From Phytoseiulus persimilis (lineage: Eukaryota; Arthropoda; Arachnida; Mesostigmata; Phytoseiidae), in assembly GCA_037576195.1 (NCBI GenBank), contig CM075104.1, positions 15,640,211 to 15,704,210 on the forward strand: DNA of 64,000 bases. The letters are read 5' to 3'. Position numbers and translations under genes: made by a program. Positions 1-11,342 of this stretch are shown here, piece after piece (the first letter of the stretch is position 1; each line of letters starts with the position of its first letter). The notes beneath the pieces were generated by a model. It was not told the origin of the DNA. It made no database searches and worked only from the letters and a program-made list of their open reading frames with translations.

Positions 1-3000
1 TTTTTTCTCCTCGCCCCTAGCACTTGCCCCTGACGTTGCGCCGACGGCGGTCGGCGTAAGACGAAGTGCTTAGTGCCCGATTCCCCCGCCGTCGTGTGGA
101 TGGCGTTGTGTGGTGCTTTTCCTTTCTAGTGGCGAAGATATTCCGGTGAAATCGTGTGTGACTTTGTGCGAGTGCGTCTTTGTGCTCCAGTGTGCGCGGA
201 GGAGGATGCCTCGTCCCTCTCCTGAAGAAAGTAATTCGCGAGGCGAGTCGGCGACCATTGATTTCTGCCATCGGTTCAGGAGACGATTGACTTGTCCTCA
301 GGATATCGGTTCAGCTTGAGCGTTGCGCAGAAATCTGTTACACCGCACCGTCGTTAGCAGCGGCGGCGGAGTTTCGGGGTCCCGATATGCCGCGACATGT
401 GTTGGCGATATCTCCGGTGAAGACCGTGAGCGGAGAAGTGGAGGATCAGTGGAATAGGTAACGTGCTCGCAATATTTTCCTCTTCTCAACATAACCTTTC
501 GCTTTCCGAGTTTCCGATGTATTGAGTCGACCGATCGCTACTGACACAACACTTCGAGCATCGTAGAACGAAGCGGGGAATCAATTGATTGATTGCCCAG
601 CCGGTTATTTGTTCGGCGAAAGTATTTGCAAACGATCTTCGAAATTCGACCGGTACCGGTCTTGACTCCACTGCCGCAGAGTTTCGGCGCGGGTGACGAA
701 GGTTACAAAGATATCAGCGAACGTTTCAAACGGACCTTCCACTTTCGCTTCGGCGGTTTGTTACGTGCAATAGCCGATCGTCGACGTACTCCCTAAATTG
801 CGCAGTGCGTATGTACTGCAATAACCCGATGAATGACTGCCAGACGGCTCGGCGGGCAAAAGCGCGAGCAGGCGGTCGACCGTGACATTGCGCAACCAAA
901 CTGTGGCAGAAAGGAGAGGAGCATCATGGTCCGCCAGGCTTACCGCAGCCCCATTAGAACTACGAAGCCACGGTCGGAGCCCCGACCCGTTATTCAAGTG
1001 TCTTTATTTACTCCCGGGCTTGTTTTCCTACTTTCAAATTCATCACCGCGTCCAACAACCGACCGAGCTGCCGCGCAGTCCCAGGTCGACAGCAATGATC
1101 CGACCAAGATGTCGAGGGTAGCCTTGAGTATCTCCTTGCTGTAGTCGTGGTATTCCTTAACGACTCCTGAAGCATTGGGTGTTGAAGTCCTTAATTCTCG
1201 CCTGCAGCTCTTAATGTCATACCGAAAGTATCGGCCCCGGATGGAACACAGATATGAGCCGATGGTCGGCATCGGACATCTATTGCTAGAAGAGCACTTC
1301 CGCTTCTCATGAATCACTTGTACCGCACGCATCTTCGTGTCAGCGTTTTGGCACACCGTACCCCACTCATTGTACTCTGAATTTCGCACGGTCAGGGCCG
1401 ACTCCCTAATTAATTAAATCGTGCCGGCTGCTCGAGAGGAAGGCGTCGGTGAGGAACCTTCCACGAATAGACAGCTCGAAACTAGCTCAGAAAGGAATGG
1501 CCTTAAAGTTCCTTTTTTTGGCGCCGCTTCTCTTGAAACGCACGTACGCTTGTGCGACGCTGGAACCGCGCGGCAGTTCTCGTCCGTCCTGAGATGTTTA
1601 CATTGAGCACTGCGTATTCGGGTTAACTGCCCACCCTGGTTGCTCTCGACGCAGAGCAGAGGGCCAGTCGTTGCCAGAATGAGCGTTCCAAGGCGTGCCC
1701 GACTTCCAACGGTCTCGAAAAAGTTCTCCAATGATTCTAGTGCTCGATAACATACTTTCGTTCTGTGTGTGCTCAGACAGACACACTGTCGGTGATAATG
1801 GGTGAGCTCGGCTAGTGATCAGAGTATCGGATTTCTTTCCACTTAAGAGAGCACGGCAATCTCAAAACGCTGCCGCCGTGAGCGAGATCATCTGTAATCT
1901 GCACACTGTAGGTCCTTGCACTTTAACTGCTAAATCAGGCAGATTCCATGGACCATTTTCGTCGAGACATCCATGCGAGCCGCTCAAAGCACTCCGACTC
2001 TTTCGAGTTCGTGGCTGAGTTATCTTTCCGCGGCAGCGAGATCGAGTCGAACCATTTGCCACCGGCGAGACAGAGCTCATCTCCACTGAGCGCGAATTTC
2101 CTTTGAGAGGAAATGATGTCCAAGCCGGAACGAATCGTCTGATAATAAGGCCAGTGCGGTTTCGGAACCGCGTGGACTCTCGGTCAGAAACGATAAATCT
2201 GCGATTTCGGTGGCTCGATTTCTCTGTCTTATATCTCGCTCGCATGACAGACCCACGCGCAGATTGTTTGACTGACTGGCTGACTGGTCGAACCAGCGAC
2301 AGTTCGAGCCTCAACCAGCGCCCGATGTCCGAAAGCTCCTTGTGCAACGCTTCGTGAAGGCCGCTTTACACTGTTCAAAAGATAGCTCGCTGACTGACTC
2401 GCTCGCTCGCTCGCTTGTTCGTTCGCTAGACACCGAGCAAACTATTCTGTCGGAGCATTCTGTTCGAAAACGAGGAAAATCGCATCCTAGAACTCGATAA
2501 GCCGTTGCAGTAGCCGGAAAACAGCAGCTCGCTTCCAATGTTTGAGGTCGCTCCCGAATGCCGGCGGGAGGGTTTTAGAGGAAAGTGAGGAAGATTAATG
2601 GAGGCTTACCTATCTTATCTTTCCCTACCAACCAATCTCATGGTCCTTGACCGTTGGATTTGTCTACAACCAGCGGCCCGGCTACCAGTCGGTGGGAAGC
2701 GGCGTGTCCGCGTCGAATTTCATTGAGAACATTACGGCGAATCCGCCTTTGATGTTCACGACGGGGAACAATCGAGAATCACCGTTGATAGCGACTGAGA
2801 ATTTCACTTCTCGTCTCGAAGCGCGGTGTTGATTCGTTCTCGATGATCAGGAGTTGAAGGCTGAACTCACAATCAGCATGGAAGGGCCCGCAAACAAACG
2901 GGGCACACTTCCCATGACTGGAATCGATGTGGAAATCTCCTTCGGCACGTACGGTAGGCGTTGGTCTTCGGTGATCCCGAGTCTACTCAATCGCTGCAAC

Positions 3001-4385
3001 GACACCTGTCCGCTACCAGAAAAATCGTCGATTCATCAAACGCTCCGTCTGACGTCAATGCTCTTCAAACGCTCGTCCTATTTGACAAATCCGAATGTTC
3101 ACTCGAGGGATCCTGCGGCGGGATGAAGCGCGTGTAACATGATCCGTTTCGAACATTCACATGCATTCCTCAACAACAATCGAGACCCTCAAAGGGAGTT
3201 CGCTCGTCGAGATCGGGTTGCTAGACCTCAGAATAGCTCCGATACAGCACGTGCACAGTTGCATACATCAGTTTTTCCAGGATCATGGAGAGCTCGGGGA
3301 GCTCGAAAACCTCCATTCGGAGAAGGCTGTGATGTTCCTATGCAGAAAATCTTCGAGCCGAGTTCTGAGAAGCTTGGCGAGTCCAGCGACGTTCCGTGAC
3401 AGAATTGAAGACGAGCGAGGTGATGTCTCGATGTGTTTTTCAGAGACGCTTCGTTGGTCACGGAAAAACAGTGACCACCGAGTGTTAGTGACGTTCGCCA
3501 TCCGGCAGCAAATATGTTTGTCCCGATCAGAAAGGGAAATATCCGTCCGCCCGGAGTGATGCATTGATATGTATTGAAAATCGACCCATTAGTTTCATAC
3601 ACTCTGCAAATAGGGACCCAGCGCTTTTGGTTGAATATGCGGTCAAATATGCGGTTCTTTCGACTCTGAGAAGTGTTATCTTATCCAAGGTAGTCCACGT
3701 TTTCAGTTAATCATATACAGTTCAAATACTTATCACGAGCGGAGCGAGCCGGATCGGTAAATCTAGTTGAATGAGATAAATTTTTGGAACAGAGGAGGAA
3801 ACTAGACAGCCTCTCGTACGATATGATTGTAAAAAAAGTGTGGCGCACGCGAGGCCGTTGGAAACCCAGTTATCTATCCGGTTGTCCGTACTTTTTAGAA
3901 GCAGAATGGGGGCTTCTTTCGAGTGAGCTCGAAGCTGTGGAAATAGAGAAGTGGAATTGACAGCATTCCAGGATGAGTTGTTCGAGAGCTAGCAGCACGA
4001 ATCACGAGGTTCTCAAGAGCGTTTTTCTTTCCAGATATGATGCCATGACAGCGAAAAGCCGGAATGTCGAGCCGAAGGAAAAAATCCAAGATGAGACGCC
4101 GAGCTCACGATGTTGTTGTTTTAGCTATAAGATATGCTGTGAGTATTAACCTCTTTGGGTCACTATCGGTCGAATATCATGAGAGTTCTCCACGAAATGC
4201 CCTGGAAGCGACGGCAGTGACAGAAATCGAGGAGACTCGGCTCGCACTGTCAGTCGCCTTGGAGAAGAAGACTCAATCCTTCCGAACTCGAGAGGAAAAT
4301 TTCGTGTCGGGAGGGAAGCAAACCAGCTGACGACCTGCTGACTGAAGATCATCATTTTCGCTCGACGGTTGATCGAATTTTCTGC
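1..4385. other. Region upstream of the CD36 gene; no recognised gene
   Basis: I recognise no coding domain here. The left edge (1-20) is a pyrimidine tract ending in AG, like a splice acceptor. It could start the last exon of a gene lying to the left, but the following frames close within about 20 codons. A diverged GCTC/GTTC tandem repeat occupies 2398-2426 after GACT repeats near 2262-2290. The part from 3600 to 3850 is AT-richer. TATAAG at 4126-4131 with TCACT at 4160-4164 may be part of the CD36 promoter, although the spacing (36 bp) is longer than usual. A donor-like GTGAGT at 4139 could end a non-coding first exon. Confidence 0.5.
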
Positions 4386-7345
4386 ATGAGCACGTTTAGA
4401 ATCCTAAACGGAAGCTTCCTTCGTCTTCCAGCTGTTCTCTTGTTAATCCTTGCGTGTATCATGACTGGCACGGCTGTCGTATTGTTCACGCGATTCGATA
4501 GCTTCTTCGACAGCGCCCTCAAGGATCAGATTCATCTGGGCCCGAACGGACTCGTGTTCCCCTCCTGGAGGTACTTGCCTTACTTTCCAGTGCGATTACG
4601 CTTTCTTCCTCCTGAGGGCTACGAGAAAATGATCTAAGGAACTTATCTGATCCTCCTCAGAGTATCCGAGCTGAGGACGTACATGCGACTCTATTTCTTC
4701 AATATAACGAACCCAGACGAAGTGATGCTTGGAGACAAACCGATCCTGCGAGAGATTGGTCCCTACACGTGGAAAATACATATGGAAAAATTCGATATAA
4801 ACTTCTACAGAAACTACACGCTTAGTTACCGCGAGAACAAATGGTTCGAGTTCCTACCTGGAGAAAGCGTAGGAACCTACGATGATATTGTCACGACCGT
4901 CAACGTTCCCTATGCGGTGAGTTCTGTTTTCGGGAGGAAAATCTTGTCATAACTCACAAAATATCATGTGAGGAAAAACGGTCAAACGAACGAGGGCTGA
5001 AGTGCATTCCGGTCGATTTCTGCAGGCCGTGGCCCAGCGATTGAAGGGTCAGAACAGTTTCGCAAAGACCACCGCTACGTTTACCTTAAACGGTCTCGGA
5101 CAGAATCTCCTGCACATCCGCCGAGTCGGAGAGCTCACTTTCGAAGGTAAGCGATTCGAATTTCTTGAGAAACTTATCTGGGACTCTGCGTAGACAAGAG
5201 GAGTATTTCATACCTGAATAGACTTGTTTTCCCGTAACCGGAAAACGGGCGTTCGTGGTCTTGTAGCGGGTGAGGTTAGACTCGTGCGTCCCACGAGTAA
5301 AACTGTTGATCGCAACGAGCTCTTAGATATTACTTCGTTGTGTCCGCTTTTCCCCGTCATTGTTTTCTTCGTGATGGTGTCAGATATGAGAAAACTATGA
5401 GGATCACTCTTGCCCAGCTAACTGCAATGAACGATTCCGGTCACGACACTCTTCCCTCTACGCTAACCATTGCTCAAAAAACTTGGAAGCACAGATTTGA
5501 GCCATGAATTTCGAGCGCGAGAATCGGACTCCAACGTGTTCAGGAATTTTTGAAAGTTCGAACCGTGAAGGTGAAGAATTTTGGGCGAAGAATTTTCGTG
5601 ACGGAAATCGAGCAGCACAGTGAGCTGAACAGAAGTTGTCTTCATCATTTTTCCCTATGCAGCACCGTGCGGGATAAAAGAAAAAAGTGGAAACAGCCAA
5701 GCAATAATTTGAAGCTCATGGCGGCGGACAAATGCGCTGTGGGACTTCATCATCTATCTTGAGTGCTTCCAAGATCATGAATTTCCGTTTTCCCTTCGAC
5801 GGAAAAGCAGGTCAATGTCCCTGAGTCGGCCTCGTTCAGACGAGATCGCTGAGCTCATGAACGACGAATTACTCTTGTCCTCAGGATATCCCGATTTCTT
5901 GATCCTGGTCGCGAGTGCTGTCGAGAAAGGCAAAGAAGACGAATCTGGGCTGGGATCTGTTTTGGGAAGCGGTTTCCGATTCTTCACGAATCTTCTCGTC
6001 GATCAAAACCTACAAGGAAACTTTGGCTACTTCATCGATCGGAACAACACGGATGACGGCGTCCTGACTATTTTCACCGGGGAGGACGATCGTAGCAAAT
6101 TGAACAAAGTTGATGTTGTGAACGGTATGAAAGAACTCACAAGCTGGCCCATTGCGCGGTGCAACAAGATCACTGGCACTATGGGTCATCTGAGACAGCC
6201 AGGCAGCGGTGAAAAGCCGGTAAATATTTTCGTCCCGGACCTCTGCCGCTCTTTACCAATGCTGTTCGAGAAGGAGAGTACGTACGAAGGCCTCTCTACC
6301 CTGCGTTTTGTTGCGGGCAAAGAAACCTTCGACAACTCAAAAAGTACCTCGTGCTACGCAGGACCTCGGAACTTCTCCAGTGGTAAGTAACTGCCTGCAA
6401 CCGATACCCTTGTACGGTTTGTTCTCATTGAAGAATATACTTCTTACCTCACCTACGAAGCCCTCACAGAGAGAGAAATTCACCGTAAGCTCGCGCGTTA
6501 AACAACACTGCATCCATTTCAGGGGTCATGGACATCGGACCTTGCAAAAAGGATGCTCCATTGATCATTTCGTTCCCGCATTACCTGTACGCCGACGAGA
6601 AGCACTTGGACTCGGTCGTGGGCATGAACCCAAAGGAAGAAAAACATCAATTCTACCTAGAAAGCGACCCGGTGACTGGAATCACGGTCTCTGTGAGAGC
6701 GCGATTCCAAGTCGGGGTGATCCTCGAACGCGTTTTCGGCCTCGGGTGAGTCTTGAGAAAAAAAAAGTCGAGGAGAGTTCTTGCCATATCGCGAGATTGG
6801 TGGGATACTGATATAGATTCTCGCTTCGTTCCAGAAACCTAGGCAGGGTATTCGAAGGAAACGTCCCGCTGTTTTGGCAAGAGCTTCAGTTAGAAGCCTT
6901 GCCCCCTACCGTTTTCCAGTTGAAGTTGTTGCGAAACCTCCCTGCATATGCGAAACAAGCAGCTATAGTTCTAGTGGGACTCGCAATCTTCACTGGAATG
7001 GTTTCCGTCTTCTTGGCTTACCGGTGGGTAGTTGAGCCTCATTCAGTCCTCTCGGATGACGACTCATGAGAATCAACCGCATCTTGAGGAATCATGCGAT
7101 GTCGTTGGAGACTCATATAAGGATTTAATCCTTACCCCGAGTTGATCCCTCACATTTTCCTTCTTGTTCGCAGCGATTGGAGGAACGGGCGCCAGATGAA
7201 GGTCGTTCCCGAGAGATCCCTGCCCGTCGTCGAACAGGCGTACACAAACCACGTGTACGAAAATCAAGACGAAGCCATCCGATACAAAGTCTCTCAAGCA
7301 CGACCCTCGAACGGTGGCAACGTGGCTAAACAGGTTCCCTCGTAG
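4386..7345 (+). CDS. CD36 / scavenger receptor class B family membrane protein, 7 exons
   Basis: Exons 4386-4570, 4661-4916, 5026-5146, 5885-6382, 6523-6745, 6835-7023 and 7174-7345 join in phase with GT-AG introns to give 547 residues, the usual family length. Topology is two-pass: a short cytosolic N-tail, membrane segment about 15-35, a large ectodomain, membrane segment about 469-490, and a cytosolic tail of about 57 residues. Family signatures seen are YMRLYFFNITNP (69-80), EIGPYTWK (93-100), GELTFEGYPDFL (182-193), DLCRS (306-310) and DIGPC..DAP..SFPHYLYAD (357-378). Four ectodomain cysteines (280, 308, 344, 361) fit the conserved disulfide region, and there are sequons at NIT 76, NYT 113, NNT 241 and NFS 350. 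Family members bind lipids, lipoproteins, carotenoids or apoptotic cells at the plasma or lysosomal membrane (croquemort, SNMP, LIMP-2 relatives); the subfamily cannot be set by eye. The usual GTDG loop is degenerate (ITGTMGHLRQPG, 283-294). The start is the only ATG just before the first membrane segment. Confidence 0.95.
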
Positions 7346-7601
7346 GCTGTACGCAGCTTGCGGCCCTCATGGGAACAGTTCCAGTATTAGTTCATGGTGG
7401 TAGTTCATTTCGCCATACGGGTTGTGACTTTTAACTCATACAAGATAGTTTATCTGCTCCATTAAGTCGACTATTTTCAAACCCTCTAGTATCCACCTGA
7501 GTTATCTCTGCTCAACTAGCACACGCCTAGTCCTAGTTTAAAACAATTTCTCACATGGCGGATAGAATGATGGAAGGGCCTGACCCTGATTCCGCGGGCA
7601 G

Positions 7602-7776
7602 CTCATCACTAGAACGCCAGCTCTACGTTTCTAATAGAGTTCAGCAGCTCGATACCAATCGAAGAATAAACGCGGAGAAAAGCGTGAGGGTATCAAACGG
7701 AGGAGGAGAAATATACACTAACCATTCAGCCATGTCTCAAACTCGAAATGGATTCAGATCGGAGCATTCCGTATAG
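7602..7776 (+). CDS. Possible alternative terminal exon of the CD36-family gene
   Basis: An open frame downstream of the normal last exon begins exactly at an AG (7600-7601) and has the phase needed to be spliced onto exon 6 (donor at 7024), restoring the same split Arg codon. It would replace the cytosolic tail with about 57 other residues, the same length as the normal tail. Both tails carry YTNH (here near 7710-7730) and a SNGG motif, which suggests an ancient exon duplication. An AATAAA follows at 7988-7993, and another lies inside the exon at 7665-7670. The acceptor has a weak pyrimidine tract, so this may equally be 3' UTR with a chance open frame. Confidence 0.3.
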
Positions 7777-9070
7777 GATTGACAGTATTTAAACTCCTCT
7801 GGATTGATCCGGGCGTATTGTGGCAGTAGACCTGTGACAGCAAACGTGGACTCGATGATCAAGAGTCTCGTTCAATTGATTTGTACATAGGATTGAGTTG
7901 GAGTGGCGATGGACGACGGAACTCTAAACATGAACCCGTTCAGCGCTAAGCACCGTCCGGTGCGCATATGGATACGTGCAGTTGACGAATAAACTGAAAA
8001 TACGAGCAAAAGCCCTCCGAATTGCATCGTTCTTCCGATACCTCTCCAATGAGAGCACACTCTCTCCGATGGGGACGTATGTCGACCAGAGGCATCCGAA
8101 TGGAGCCGTAGAGATGAAAAAACTTCCAATGAGACGATTGACGTTGGGGGAATGTGTCGCGGAGAAACCATAAAATTGCTGAACGAAGAACATTCCAAAG
8201 AAAAAACAGATCGGCAATGGTGGGAGAAAATCGACCGAGAGGCAGTGATTGAGGGGCCAGGGACTGCTTCTGAGAGGGGGATTACTGTGGGAGAGTCACG
8301 AAGCATCAGTAGCAGTACCTATCTGCATCTTCGCCTGCAGTATAACCGAGAGGGCATGATGGCTTTGCTCATTCGGTCCGCTTCCCAACGAAACACAACC
8401 CATAAATCGTAGCGTTCCACTTTCCTGATCTTCGTTTTCATGGAAGCTACACAGCACTCACGACCTCCTCTAAGCCGAGAACGCCGTCCGGCGATATTCA
8501 GGTTCCCCACGCGTCTCTCCTCCCTCACTCCCAGAGTTTCAGGAGACCTTCGCTCATGAAAATAAACAAATCGATGGGCCCTCAAAGGTCTCGACGAGAA
8601 CACTGCGGCTGTTCGCTGCTTAACCCTGCACCAATAGCAGTGGCGTCGGAGGTAAATCACCCAATCGGCCAGCTCGGAGACGACAAAATTGCAGCGACAG
8701 AGCGCTACTCACGGATCAATCGCTCCGAGAGCGATCGATCATTTCCCTACGTTCATGGATTATCGAATAGAAGAGGGTCACGTCGCTGATTGTATCCTCG
8801 GACTGCTCGTTCCCACCCTCGTGGCACTTAGAGACAGCTCGAAATTGTGCTGACGTCGCGATTCGAGATCTCCGCACTAGCACCGCGATATCAACTCGGT
8901 GTTCAGATGGAGTTTCAGAGAAGCCCTCAGACACCGGTGTAGTGTTTGGTTTACGGCGCCGTTCTCACCACCATAGCCACCGGTCTCTGTTTCCGAGACG
9001 AGGGAGGAGGAGATCGTCTGAAAAGACAGCTTCGTTCAGTGGAACAGTCCACCAACGTCGGGCGTTCTTG
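7777..9070. other. Intergenic region between the CD36 and methyltransferase genes
   Basis: AATAAA at 7988-7993 may end an extended CD36 transcript. Two overlapping plus-strand frames, 7976-8173 and 8152-8412 (86 codons from ATG 8152), have protein-like composition but match nothing I know. The minus strand is also open across 7924-8290. The stretch 8771-9070 is open in the methyltransferase frame and may hold its upstream exon or 5' UTR. Confidence 0.4.
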
Positions 9071-10012
9071 ATGAGAATGGCCATCAACCACATTTCCTCT
9101 GGCGAGGCGGTGAAACCCACACTGCTCCTCGAGAAAAGGCTTCGACCGCAACTAAAGCAGTTCCTGGACCGGCTGTTCGGTTTCATCAAATCGGTCAGAG
9201 TGTCGCAACACCGGAAACCCTTGCGTTGCCTGGATTTCGGCTGCGGTCCGTCAGTCTGGAGCGCATTGTGTTTGGCGAAGATCGCCGACGAAATCGTCTT
9301 CGCGGAATACGTGACGTCCAATCGCAAGGAAGTCTATAAGTGGTTGAAACACGATAAAGGTTGCCGAGACTGGAGCGTGGCCTCGAGTCTCGTTGGCGAT
9401 CTGGAGAAGATTCCCGCCCGCCAAGTTGAGCAGAGACTCAGGAGCAAGGCCTGCTCGGTGGTTCCCTGTGACATCCATGCTGAGAGCATCATCCAACGAA
9501 CTCGGAAAGGATCGCAGAGCCTCTGCTTCTACACGGGACCCGACGAGCTCTCGAAGATAAATTGCGCCACACCGCGTCGGCACAGCAGATCGTTCAGTGA
9601 GCACAGTGCGGATTCGCCCAGATCCTCGTCGAGTCAGGCCGACGAGTTCTTCCCCGATGTTGACGACGACGATCTCTTCGACATCGTGCTCAGCAGCTGC
9701 TGCTTGGAGTGCGCATGCTTCGACGAACTATCCTACAGGAAATCCGTGATGAGGCTCGGAGAGCGGACGGTATCGGGAGGTTACCTGGTTCTTGTCGGCG
9801 TTATGGACTGCCCGAGCTGTGGACCAGGTCGTAGTTTTCCCAGGCTTTCATTGACCGCCGACATCGTCAAAGAGGCCGTGATGGCTGCTGACTTCATTGT
9901 TGATTCATTCGAGACATTCTTCGTGAGTGGTTTGAGCGATACACGGTTTTACTTCATGGTTGCGCAGAAGAAAACCCTTCTGCGTGTTAAATGCAAGGAA
10001 ACGTCGTTGTGA
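9071..10012 (+). CDS. NNMT/PNMT/TEMT-family S-adenosylmethionine N-methyltransferase
   Basis: Codes for 313 residues from ATG 9071. The SAM-binding fold is clear: motif I LDFGCGPSVW (54-63), then FAEYVTSNRKEVYKWLK (77-93), which matches the family's S-D-Y-T..N...KWLK stretch, PCD (132-134) as motif II, DIVLSSCCLECAC (204-216) as the family core strand, and GGYLVLVGVMD (236-246) after motif III. The C-terminal part up to FYFMVAQKK (293-301) also aligns. Known members methylate small amines such as nicotinamide, catecholamines or thioethers in the cytosol; the substrate here is unknown. Residues about 145-200 are a Ser/Arg/Asp-rich insert that vertebrate members lack, with an acidic run DVDDDD. 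The frame stays open upstream to 8771 but has no earlier ATG, so either 9071 (or 9077) is the start or an upstream exon is spliced in, for instance at the AG near 8880 or 8918. The usual N-terminal aromatic segment of the family is not obvious. No AATAAA lies close downstream. Confidence 0.85.
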   Translation: MRMAINHISSGEAVKPTLLLEKRLRPQLKQFLDRLFGFIKSVRVSQHRKPLRCLDFGCGPSVWSALCLAKIADEIVFAEYVTSNRKEVYKWLKHDKGCRDWSVASSLVGDLEKIPARQVEQRLRSKACSVVPCDIHAESIIQRTRKGSQSLCFYTGPDELSKINCATPRRHSRSFSEHSADSPRSSSSQADEFFPDVDDDDLFDIVLSSCCLECACFDELSYRKSVMRLGERTVSGGYLVLVGVMDCPSCGPGRSFPRLSLTADIVKEAVMAADFIVDSFETFFVSGLSDTRFYFMVAQKKTLLRVKCKETSL

Positions 10013-10672
10013 GCTGTTGTATGGAAACCCTGAAATCAGCTTTCATATCAGAGCCTGGAAGTCGAAGTGTTAATCATTCCGCAGTCTCGACCTATCCTGG
10101 ACCTTCGACGAGTGACTCAGGGTTCGGAAGCTGTTAGTTTGGGGAACTCTCGTATAAACAATCCCTGTACGAGCCGAAGTTTGAGTTCTCTCGATGACAG
10201 GGCATTGTTCATTGATATATCCATCTGATGGAGGTTGATTGATGAAAGATGCCTGAACTCCCAGGGTCCGGTCATCATCCATGATCAACTGTGTGGCTCG
10301 AATGACATCGGATACTGACGGTGACGCTTGTTGAATCGATTCCAGCGCCAATTGTTTTCTCTGTCCCTAGATAAATTGGGAAGAATACTCTCCCACACTG
10401 TGTGACACTGTCTGGTAGCTCTGACTGAATGAGCTTGTGGGTGCCCTCCGATACTTGAAACCGTGGACTCTCGGGATCAATCCCAATCTTCTCCTCTCCG
10501 GCTCGAAAAAGTCTACGAATGGTCTCCGAATAGCTCCGGACGCTCATCCACCGCTGACCGGTGCACCAGAGAGGAAAGAGGACCCGTGGTCGAGTTCGGA
10601 AACATGGTATTTCAGTTATCTTCTAAGCCTGATCGGTGCTATCGGAAGAGAGTAGGTTCGCCTGGAAGTCGT
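10013..10672. other. Intergenic region; nothing recognised
   Basis: The 660 bp between the methyltransferase stop and the candidate minus-strand peptide gene should contain both 3' ends. I see no AATAAA on either strand close to either stop, and no repeats. Confidence 0.4.
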
Positions 10673-11342
10673 TCATCGCAACCATGTGAGGTTTAGTCCC
10701 GCGAGACTTCTGTATCGGAATTCCGCGATATAGTTCAGCAACAGAGCCCTATCCCTGGAAAGACAAGAGCGATGAGTTGATTCTATCCCGAATAAACCAT
10801 CGCGCGAGAATTCTGGCGAAACTACTCTCTGGAGCCCCGCACTTCGCTGCCATCGACGCAATACCGTCCTCGGCCAGAAAGGAGTAGTGTTGGCCGAGGG
10901 TTGTTGACCTCCTGCTAATGGTGGAAGAAACTCACTCTCCGCCGAGTAGCTCTCGACGTGCCATTCGTAGATGTCCCGTTCCTCCTGTGCCTTATCCCAC
11001 AAGGCTCCGCACTCGAACGTGCCGAGAAGGCCACCGAGGCGGCCAGGATCGCAAGAATCACACTGCGAAGTTGAGGATTGGTTCAACATTGAAAAATTTG
11101 AATTCAGAAGAAAAAATGTAGGAAAGCTCAGATGCTAAATGAATAAGAACATTCCAAGACCTGAAGTATTTCATGCTCTGTGTCTAATGATCTGGGAGCT
11201 CGGATTCAAGGACTTGGATCACTAAAAACGGCTTTATATTGCCACTCGGAAAACACTCCCCAGGAAACACAGCCGAGAATGAAAGTCTCTGATGAATTGA
11301 AATTCGAGGTGTGAAGTCATTCCAGGTGGCTCACAATCTCAT
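10673..11342 (-). CDS. Candidate small secreted protein gene (three exons)
   Basis: On the minus strand a short first coding exon (11342-11335, ATGAGATT) ends at GTGAGC. It joins in phase across a 272-bp intron to an exon at 11062-10936 and gives a textbook signal peptide, MRFVILAILAASVAFSA, followed by EPCGIRHRRNGTSTNGTS (two N-glycosylation sequons) and an ATRRR basic run. That exon ends at a good GTGAGT donor (10935). A third exon at 10828-10673, after an AG, continues in phase to a stop, for 96 residues with two cysteines. A pyrimidine-rich acceptor at 10755 would instead end the protein after about 46 residues. Signal peptide, sequons and basic runs are what one expects of a secreted peptide precursor, but I recognise no family. 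The first donor has a non-consensus T before GT, and no AATAAA was found downstream. Confidence 0.33.

Noticed and set aside
2278-2312. TGGCTGACTGG followed by AGTTCGAGCCT resembles A and B boxes.
   Set aside because: The spacing is too short for a tRNA, and the first part belongs to a GACT tandem repeat.
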